Shown in pieces: positions 57,165 to 64,000 of a DNA stretch of 64,000 bases (its first letter is position 1; the number at the start of each line of letters is the position of its first letter). This DNA comes from Axinella damicornis (taxonomy: Eukaryota > Porifera > Demospongiae > Axinellida > Axinellidae): assembly GCA_963931865.1 (NCBI GenBank), contig OZ007507.1, positions 3,998,077 to 4,062,076 on the forward strand. The letters are read 5' to 3'. Made by a program: the position numbers and the translations under genes. Below the pieces are notes generated by a model. That model had not been told where the DNA came from and made no database searches. It worked only from the letters and a program-made list of their open reading frames with translations.

Positions 57165-59578
57165 AGTCCCACTCCCAAATGATATATTACGAGTGTGGCG
57201 TGAGAAGAACCACAATTGGCTAGAACTGTCTGAGGTGCACCGGCAGACGACAAACAGAGTAAGGATCACCGTGATGCCATTCTTCATGGGCAGCAGACAC
57301 GTGCAGCAGTCTGTGGACTACTGGTGGAGGTATGTGGGCGTGGCATTGGGTGGGTGTGGCAAGGGTGTGGTACAAACAGAGTGAGGATCACTGTGATGTC
57401 ATTATTAATGAGCATGGGTATGGTAATCAGCACTTGATAGAACATTTCTGCTGATGTCACTTCCTGTGTACTAATTATTCAACAATGCTGCACTGCCCTG
57501 AATTACTTAGATTGTATCTCAAGATTGATGCATTAGCTCGTGGGGTACAGGAGTTACGAGCCAGCAAAATTTGTCCATTTCCCTTAGAGAAATGGACAAG
57601 CATCACTGGTACGTAAGTCTGGAAAACAAGCTAATGCACTCAAACTTGAGATAGTATCTCGTACAGTATATTCTAGGTGAAAATCAGGACAATCCAGCAA
57701 TGCCGATTAATTACACAGGAAGTGACATCACGTGGAAAATGGCTATTATAGTTGTGGTGGCTGCAATTGGCACTAGGTGAAATTCAGGGCAGTGCAGCAA
57801 TGTTGAATAATTAGTACACAGGAAGTGACATCAGCAGAAATAGTTGTGGTGGCTGCAATTGGTTGGCACTTCCTGATCTCATATGGGTGTGCTGTACATG
57901 TTTACGTGTAGTTGTGCTGTTGTGGGCACTTCTATTCACTTACACCAACAAGTCGGAAAGAGGATGCACACACACCACCAAGTTCCTGTCTCTTCCAACA
58001 GCTGCAATTGCAATGTCCATGGTTTTGTGTGCTGTATCTGTTCCATATCCTTGTACCACTGATGACAGCTGCTGTGTAGCAGCCAAAACCTTTGCTTTTT
58101 ACAAAGTAGGGTAGTTTGATTACATGAGCTTTTTTTTGTGAGAGGTGCTTGCGTCTCTGTCTCATTCCAGGTATAATATTCGCATTGAGAACCTTAGTGG
58201 GGAGCGGGTACAGTTGAGGGAGCGCCAGTGGAAGATCTATAGCCTCTCAGGTACTCTGGAAACAGTGAAAGGGAGAGGAGTGGTTGGACAGGTAAGTGCA
58301 CCAGACCCACTGATGGCCTTTCGGGTCAGAAAACATCATGGATGACCCCCCCCGCTTCCCTCCCATCCTCTCCAGGAGCCCATTCTCTCTTCTTCCCAGC
58401 CGGCCTTCCAATACAGCAGCCATGTCACCCTGCAGTCTACCAGTGGACACATGTGGTAAGACGGCATGAGCCTCGGTCCCAGGCCGGCCTGGGAACGAGG
58501 CTATGCAATACATGGACATATATGAATGGGTACATTTCTTGAGTCAGGCAACCTTTGTAATTTTCAGCACCAATTTGGAATGGTTATCTATGTCAAGACA
58601 ATGATATAGTTTACTTCTGGCATGAAGCCTGGAGCTAGCTAGGTGATGATCTGGTTGGGGAGAGTGGGATGACCTCCTGCTGTGCAAGGGGAAGCCTGGC
58701 TAGGGATGACATGCGGTCATTACAAATTGCAGACTTTTGAGCTCCATGAGATCATTCTTTGAGGAATAGTTTTTGAAATCAAAAGAAAATGTCACAGATT
58801 AGACATAATGGAGTGATACATGTTCAGACATGCACTATGCAATTTTTTTTTTGTCATATGATAATTTTACTAACCTTGTCCATACCCACACAATATGAAC
58901 TTGAATGTACATTCCACACACAATATAGGACTCATATTAATTTTAGTAAGAGCATTCCACCCAGGATTTTCAACTCAGTTGCATGGTAGGGGTGGGCAAT
59001 ATATCGTTATTATCGTATATCGTGATATTAAGAGCCCACAATAATCGTATCGTGGTGGATCGTGTTCACACTATTAGTGGTGTTGTTTTTGCAGAAATAA
59101 GGCATGCAGTAGCTAAATAGTGTATACATGCAATTTATGACAACATAGTAAATGCTTGGCTTGTAGAAATATTCTAATGTGGCATGAGAAGTCAAAAAAA
59201 ACAAACTAGCCAAAACGCATTATCGTGATAATATCGAGATAATATCGAATATCGTGATAACTAACACGATATATCGTGACCACATTATTCTGATATCGCT
59301 CACCCCTATTGCATGGCCCCCCATAAACAAACAAAACCAACCAAAACTGTCTTCCCAGGCCTTCTACACCTCCAGTTTTTGCAAAAACTGGAGTAGTAGA
59401 AGACCTGGGAATGAGGCTACCAACACTGCAGGGGAAGGACCGAGAATGACAATAGTTGTTCTTCTCACACAGGGGTATGTTTCGCTTGGAGCGGCCAGAC
59501 AAGCAGACGTTTGATGTGCGAGTGCCAGCCTTCACTCTAGACAGCCACAAGACCCACAAGACCCTCAAGAGTGTGTAG
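53909..59578 (+). CDS. POLDIP2: POLDIP2 (polymerase delta-interacting protein 2)
   Basis: Ten exons keep phase and give 334 aa: 53909-54006, 54137-54197, 54711-54805, 55730-55841, 56239-56305, 56454-56555, 57167-57329, 58171-58291, 58376-58455, 59473-59578. The first exon encodes an Arg/Ser/Leu-rich, acid-poor N-terminus (mitochondrial presequence-like). Then come a YccV/HspQ-like domain (FGYRGIILFPWMARVYDRDV, YYQALIDHRDFPYI, GLDYVSHEDILPYT) and an ApaG/DUF525 domain (VRITVMPFFMG, RERQWKIYSLSGTLETVKG, YSSHVTLQSTSGHMWG). Human POLDIP2 acts in mitochondria and nucleus, with PrimPol/polymerase delta and CLPX partners. The exon 3 donor (GTCAGG) is weak and is the least certain boundary. The exon 7 acceptor follows a poly-C run. 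Confidence 0.93.
54846..54907. repeat. Fold-back palindrome with long private inner stem
   Basis: Outer arms TAGCCTCGTCCCCAGG and complement. Inner stem CCTTCTCACCCC pairs perfectly with GGGGTGAGAAGG around a TGCGCT loop. It lies in POLDIP2 intron 3. Confidence 0.92.
55547..55595. repeat. Perfect fold-back palindrome (TAGTCTTGTTCCCAG variant)
   Basis: 49 bp self-complementary to the centre (ACCCCACTC / GAGTGGGGT). Even the outer arm carries a compensating change (CTTG with CAAG). Confidence 0.92.
56355..56428. repeat. Longest fold-back palindrome (74 bp)
   Basis: Outer arm TAGCCTCGAACCCAGG pairs with CCTGGGTTCGAGGCTA, again with both sides changed together. Inner stem CGCGGAGGA...AAAAGAGCTCTTTT is nearly complete. 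It lies in POLDIP2 intron 5. Confidence 0.93.
56600..56641. repeat. Fold-back palindrome, TAGCCTCGTTCCCAGG family
   Basis: 42 bp with inner GCC/GGC stem and GCTAAT loop, 45 bp after POLDIP2 exon 6. Confidence 0.9.
56715..56940. repeat. 51-bp minisatellite, about 4.5 copies
   Basis: Units begin CCACGCTCCACTCACCCACA and repeat every 51 bp with almost no variation, in POLDIP2 intron 6. Because 51 is a multiple of three, they create spurious open frames on both strands. Confidence 0.92.
57121..57164. repeat. Poly-C tract at POLDIP2 exon 7 acceptor
   Basis: 44 bases of C with a single T (57133), immediately followed by the AG acceptor of exon 7. Confidence 0.93.
57445..57845. mobile_element. Fold-back element with about 65-bp imperfect arms
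   Basis: TTTCTGCTGATGTCACTTCC at the left pairs with GGAAGTGACATCAGCAGAAA at the right, followed by ATTCAACA and GCACTGCCCTGAATT pairs. The interior contains a second inverted pair (ATCTCAAG / CTTGAGAT). It lies in POLDIP2 intron 7. Confidence 0.75.
58467..58503. repeat. Fold-back palindrome beginning 12 bp after POLDIP2 exon 9
   Basis: GAGCCTCGGTCCCAGGCC pairs with GGCCTGGGAACGAGGCT with essentially no loop. Confidence 0.88.
58987..59308. mobile_element. 322-bp hAT-like MITE with 8-bp target duplication
   Basis: Ends TAGGGGTGGGCAATAT and ATATCGCTCACCCCTA, flanked on both sides by TTGCATGG (58979-58986 and 59309-59316). The 8-bp duplication and AGGGGTG-type ends fit non-autonomous hAT elements. 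The interior is rich in ATCGTGATA repeats. It lies in POLDIP2 intron 9. Confidence 0.88.
59349..59419. repeat. Fold-back palindrome with private CTTCTAC inner stem
   Basis: TTCCCAGGCCTTCTACACC... folds on ...GTAGAAGACCTGGGAATGAGGCTA, with TCCAGTTTTTG / CAAAAACTGGA at the tip. It lies in POLDIP2 intron 9. Confidence 0.85.
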
Positions 59579-59754
59579 CTTGAGCAAGATTCTGTCCTCT
59601 CTGCTGTCATCAAATTTCTGTCACTTCACAAGTAAAGAGTTTTATATTATGTACAAATCACATATTTAAATTTTAAATTATGCTGGAAACATTTTATAGA
59701 TTAAAGCTGTTACAAGATGAAATTTATAACTCATAGAACACTGTTGATTTGACT
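59579..59754. other. Convergent 3' ends of POLDIP2 and PES1
   Basis: 176 bp between the two stop codons holds both 3'UTRs. ATTAAA at 59701 could serve the plus-strand gene. Confidence 0.5.
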
Positions 59755-62067
59755 CTATTCGACCTTTGCCCTTTTGGCAGCTGTCCTTGTCTCCTCGTGT
59801 TCCTTCCTCCTCCTCCTCAGTTCACGTACCTCCTTTGCTTTGCTCCTACGAGACTTCATGATCTGATCATAGAGACGCTTTCTCTTCTTGCTCATCATCA
59901 TGATGGCTAGCTTCTTCTCCTCCCTTCCTCCTGCGAGCTTTTCTTGGTCCCCATGGCCCTCATCTTGGTCTGCAGGAAGTCCCCCCTCATGTACTGTTCC
60001 AACTGACACCAAGGACTTCTTGTGTGTGCGTGCCTACAGATATGTAGATGGATCCACTTGATAAGTTAGGTGGTGTGTATATACTTGTCTATAGATAGAT
60101 ATAAGGTGACACAAGTAACCAATGGTTACAAGTATGTGATCCAACTGGGTGGTAGGTGTGGCACAGGGATTTGTGTGTATGTCCACAGAGAAGTAGATGG
60201 AAGTCAAGCCACCACCAATGCAATCTCAGTACAAAGACAAAAGCATGGTGTTTTACGAATGCCTCGAAATCCCAATTGTACTTCAATACGGTGTTTGTTT
60301 GTTGCCATCTGGCAAGCTAGAGGGCCAATTATTGCCAACTGCAGATTTGACCCCACCACACTTCAAATTTTATCACTGCCATGCAGCACAATGAATTGTC
60401 ATGGCTCATGGGAGGATTTGCAAGGCATAACGTAGTGAAATTCAGGGCATTATGAGGCGAGCCTGAGTGAGCGCATGAGTCACTGCAAGCATACATGCAT
60501 GGTTATCACATTATTAGAGCAACCAACATTGTGGTGCTCTAAATAGGAAGATCACTCACCAGCCACCTTACAAAAGGTGGGCTTATGATCATGAGGCAGC
60601 TGAATCTCACCTTTGGCTTGACATCTTGATTCTCAGGTTCGACAGGGACTTGCTCCAACCCCTCAACGTGCTCACCTGGAAAAACGAGTAACAAAGTCCA
60701 GAAGTTATTCTCAAGCGAGTCTAAACGTGACTAAACGTGACACGCTTCAGGGGAAATGTGTGTATGTACATGTAGCACCACCTGTTTCCATGTCTTGTTC
60801 CTCCGCCAGCTGCTGGGCCCTCTCTGGCGGGATGTAGTCCCCCTCCTTCTCCTCCACGAAGGGGGAGAGGTGGGGAGGGAGAGTGGCACCAGGTGCGTAA
60901 TCATCCACAGGGAGGAGGTGCCTCACGTTTACACAGTCAAATACCCACTGCGGCTGGACATAGTCCCTGTAGAATGAGATGTGGAGAGTATACATGATTG
61001 TCTTTTGCTACAAGTACATAATGGTGGTTATCCAAGGATATGCAGTAGCTAGAGCAGACAAACTGTATAGTTATACAAGTCAGGTAGGTGGTGATTGCAG
61101 GGCATTATGGGGCAAGTGTGAGCGAGCTGCATATATTTCAGCCACCGAGGAAATATTGTGGAATCCGAAGTTGCTGAGTGTCACTCAGCGAGGTCACACT
61201 CATGAGTTGTGGGACGTTTGTGTACATTGTTGCCACAAGTCTAGCTGGGTACGGTTACAGGGCTTGTCTCATTTGTTGCTGTTTGCTTTTGTCTTCGGCA
61301 CATTTCATTCCGGGTCAGCCTCGTTCCATGTGCCCATCAACTATTCGCATGGAATCAGTATCAAGAATTGTAGTGTTTCGTAGGTTAAATTGCATGCATC
61401 AGATTTACGGTATGGGAGACGAATTGACACCACCATGGGCTGCCGCTCGACTATGACTAGTGTGGGGCTCATTCTCACCGAGTAGGAAGTTTGGGTGGAC
61501 CAAGTGAAAGAAGGTCTAGCAGATGTCAACAGCATCCATGACAAGTTGACCAATCGGATTTACCGGTCAGTATTAGTACAAGGCTCTGTGTGACATCTGC
61601 AAGACACCTTTCAGTTTGCCCCACCCACAACTTCCTGTGCAGTGAGACAACAGTCTAGCTCGATTGACTAGTCCTCTCCCCCGTCCTCTCTAGGCTAGTT
61701 GGGATCGCTGCCACCTCACCTGGACAGGAAATGGTGTGTCTGTACCGGTCTGTCGACCACTTGGTGAGTGATCGACTCGTCGGCCTCAGGGTAGGAGGCC
61801 CCAGGGGCATCCGTTGCCTCCCACGATACCATCCCTCCAAAGCTCCTGATGACAAATGTGAGGGCCTCCCTGGGGACCTCCCTCGCCAGGAAGAACTGGC
61901 ATCCCTCAAACAGCTGCTTGAGTCTCTCCAGCTTGGCTTCTTCCTCTCGGGCTTTCTGGTGGAGCTCCTGTTCCTCTGGCTAGTTGTGTGTGGGTGTGTG
62001 TGTGTGTGTGTGCGTGTGTGTGCATGTGCGTGCGTGTGTGTGCATTGTGTGTGTGCATGTGTGCGTG

Positions 62068-62107
<40 letters not shown>

Positions 62108-63494
62108 TGTGTGCGTGCATTGTGTGTGCGTGTGTGTGTGTGCGTGCGGGTGTGTGTGTGCATGTGTGTGTGCATGTGTGTGTGCATGTGCATGTGCGTT
62201 CATGTGTGTGTATGTGGGTGTGCAGGTGTGTGTGTGTAATGGTGTTCCATGTGTGTACATGTGCATGTGTGTGTGTGTGTGTGTAAAGAGAAGGAAAGCG
62301 TTTGTCTGTACAGTTGTTACATGCGAACTGTATAATGGTGTAAACTAGATATGCATATACTATTGCTCACAGTAAGTTCCAAGGGGATGTCATCGTCAAC
62401 CGTCTCTTCCACGTCTGGTGGGCACAAGCACGAAAGACATTAACACTGCAAGTGAGAGTGTGCAATATTGGCATTCTTACCGTCCGTCACCACCCGTATC
62501 AAGCTCTGTCCCAAGGAGGCTAGGAGCTGCAGATACAAAAACAAATTTTGTAAACTCTGTCTTGTCCACACCATTCTGTAGGTCACACATTCAGAAGTGA
62601 TGTCAGTACAGTCGGAAGGGGTTGGTAATCAACAGAGCAAGCAATACCAACTCCGTATATACCATACTAGTTGCTGTCTCCTCCATGAACAGATCTGATT
62701 GGCACAAGAAGCAGCCAATCAGAAGGGGCGGAGGAGAGTCATGTGACTACACATGGTACTATCGTACCTCTCTGTGGTCTTCTCCCTCCTCGTCGAGTAG
62801 CATCTCTGGTTCTGGAATCTGAGAGGGAAGGGATTCTGCCGTTGGGGGAGGAGCGAGCCCTTCAATCTGGACAGGTGTGGAAACATAAGTAGGTAAATAC
62901 TGTGTGTTCCAGGTCTGATGGAAGGGGGCTTTAAAAGGCTTCGATCGAGACATTCTAACGGTAGGGGAGTTTGAGCTTGGGGAGTTTAAGCCTGGGGAGT
63001 TTGAGCTTGGGGAGTTTGAGCTTGGGGAGTTCACAACTACACAATGTACCTCAAGAGTGTGATCATGTGACCTGTCATGTGACCTATCCATCATATGACC
63101 AAGATAGCACTCATACTTGCACTTGGTACTTGAGGGTGAGGGAGTGGTACAGTTTGAGCTCCCAAACTCCCCATTCCAGCCAGCTAGCTCTCACTACGAA
63201 ACATGCCTGTGGTGGGTACTTCAGGTTGAGGGAGTGGTACAGTTTGAAGTTCACAAACCCCATCAGAGTTGCATAAAACTCCACAAAAGTGAGCATCACT
63301 CGGAAATCCACATCAGTCGGCATCTGGCAAAGTGGAGACAAAGAGACGCCACTCTGAGTACAAGCACACTTGAGGGGAGAACGTTACCGCAGCTGCTGGC
63401 TAACCTCTTGACTGAACTGGTAGGGAGTGATCCAGGTCACCATCTGACCATGAATATCCACTTGATAGTAGATGCCCTTAATGGACAGGAACAC
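59755..63494 (-). CDS. PES1: Pescadillo homologue, C-terminal two-thirds (5' end beyond window)
   Basis: Nine exons keep phase: 63494-63405, 63323-63207 (or to 63117), 62866-62768, 62526-62481, 62414-62371, 61973-61720, 60966-60782, 60675-60611, 60033-59755, about 392 aa. Landmarks: [53 protein letters not shown], the BRCT segment [18 protein letters not shown] and [19 protein letters not shown], then an acidic stretch and a Lys/Arg-rich C-terminus ([18 protein letters not shown]). Pescadillo is the BRCT subunit of the PeBoW complex (with BOP1 and WDR12), needed in the nucleolus for 27S/32S pre-rRNA processing and 60S assembly. About 190 N-terminal residues are absent and should lie past 64000. 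The second exon ends at either a GC donor or a duplicated downstream GT donor. Confidence 0.93.
61985..62285. repeat. Interrupted (GT)n tract in PES1 intron
   Basis: GTGTGT units interrupted by GTGC and GTAT. It gives Cys/Val or His/Thr reading frames with no protein meaning. Confidence 0.92.
63120..63275. repeat. Tandem duplication of a PES1 exon fragment
   Basis: GAGGGAGTGGTACAGTTTGA occurs at about 63137 and 63228 with related flanks. On the minus strand these encode [11 protein letters not shown] and [11 protein letters not shown], so part of the exon coding [10 protein letters not shown] was copied downstream. Confidence 0.8.
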
Positions 63495-63576
63495 CTGCGG
63501 CGTCATGTGATCACTTCAAGTTTTAATTACTTTCACACAGATGATTACACTCCTGGTAGGGGAAAAATTGTGCCGC

Positions 63577-63602
63577 GTAATCTAATCTAATCTAATCTAA
63601 AC
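63577..63602. repeat. (TCTAA)n microsatellite
   Basis: About four to five AATCT units upstream of the first PES1 exon in the window. Confidence 0.85.
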
Positions 63603-63619
63603 TAAATAATTAATGTTTG

Positions 63620-64000
63620 ACTACTTACGAATGGCCTGCAAAGATTCTGACTACACCGTCGTGATCGCTATCATGCACTGTCCTCACCGAACAATTTTGG
63701 TGCTGAAACTCACCTTGGTGGTGGAGATATGAGCGCTTTTGTCTCGCCGTGGCCGCCATTGCTCGAGCGCTCCATCGACTTCCGGTGGTAGTACCGTTCT
63801 TAGGAAAGGCACATGAAGATTCTGACCACACGGCCGTGATCGCTGTCGTTCACTGACGCTTACATGCCAAAACTCACCGTGCTGGCTAAGTTGTGAGTGC
63901 TGTAATAATGTCTGTCTTCCTTTTGGCCGCCATTGCTCGCGATCGACTGAGCGTGGTTGCCACGTGGCATGTGCGTTAATTGGAACTAACTTAGCCTGCG
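63620..64000. other. Right-edge region with a diverged direct duplication
   Basis: A segment beginning AAGATTCTGAC and continuing to GCCGCCATTGCTCG appears at about 63641-63765 and again at 63817-63945. The GCCGCCAT motifs resemble YY1/CpG-promoter sequence. No PES1 N-terminal exon was recognised. Confidence 0.5.

Overview
The window is eukaryotic nuclear DNA from an animal. Its genes have short, phase-consistent GT-AG introns and encode metazoan proteins (RIM-binding protein, TANGO2, POLDIP2, pescadillo, a membrane carboxypeptidase of the N/E subfamily). Gene spacing is compact, and small fold-back repeats and simple repeats are abundant. I favour a marine invertebrate, perhaps a demosponge, but the sequence alone does not prove this. 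It is not bacterial or viral, and I see no rRNA gene, tRNA gene or CRISPR array.

Layout. 1-5.1 kb: minus-strand exons of a RUN-domain gene resembling SGSM1/2, the rest of which I could not find. 6.7-11.2 kb: tandem duplication of a type I membrane carboxypeptidase (plus), with promoter, 5'UTR intron and a tiny uORF all copied; the first copy has drifted and lost its cytoplasmic tail end. 11.6-17.4 kb (minus): a 1629-residue protein with five CENP-B/Tc5-type and five psq-like helix-turn-helix units and no transposase core. 20.5-25.1 kb (minus): two secreted proteinase K-like subtilisins, each of two exons. 25.5-44.05 kb (minus): an 18-exon RIM-binding protein homologue (1706 aa: coiled coils, SH3, two FN3, SH3, SH3), divergent from a single-exon F-box gene at 44.4-45.9 kb (plus). 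45.9-50.6 kb: gene-poor nest of SINE-like and fold-back repeats. 50.65-53.8 kb (minus): TANGO2 with an apparent 1-base frameshift in its last exon, head-to-head (about 90 bp) with ten-exon POLDIP2 (53.9-59.6 kb, plus). 59.75-63.5 kb (minus): the 3' two-thirds of pescadillo (PES1), convergent with POLDIP2 and running off the right edge.

The most unusual signal is a population of about 20 short palindromes, mostly in introns and gaps. They share only their outer arms (TAGCCTCGTTCCCAGG or a variant). The inner stem differs from copy to copy yet remains self-complementary in many of them. Several conventional MITEs carry clear target-site duplications: 7 bp in the helix-turn-helix gene intron, 9 bp Mutator-like in the RIM-BP gene, 8 bp hAT-like in POLDIP2. 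All exon boundaries were read by eye from splice consensus and reading-frame phase; no alignment or search was run.
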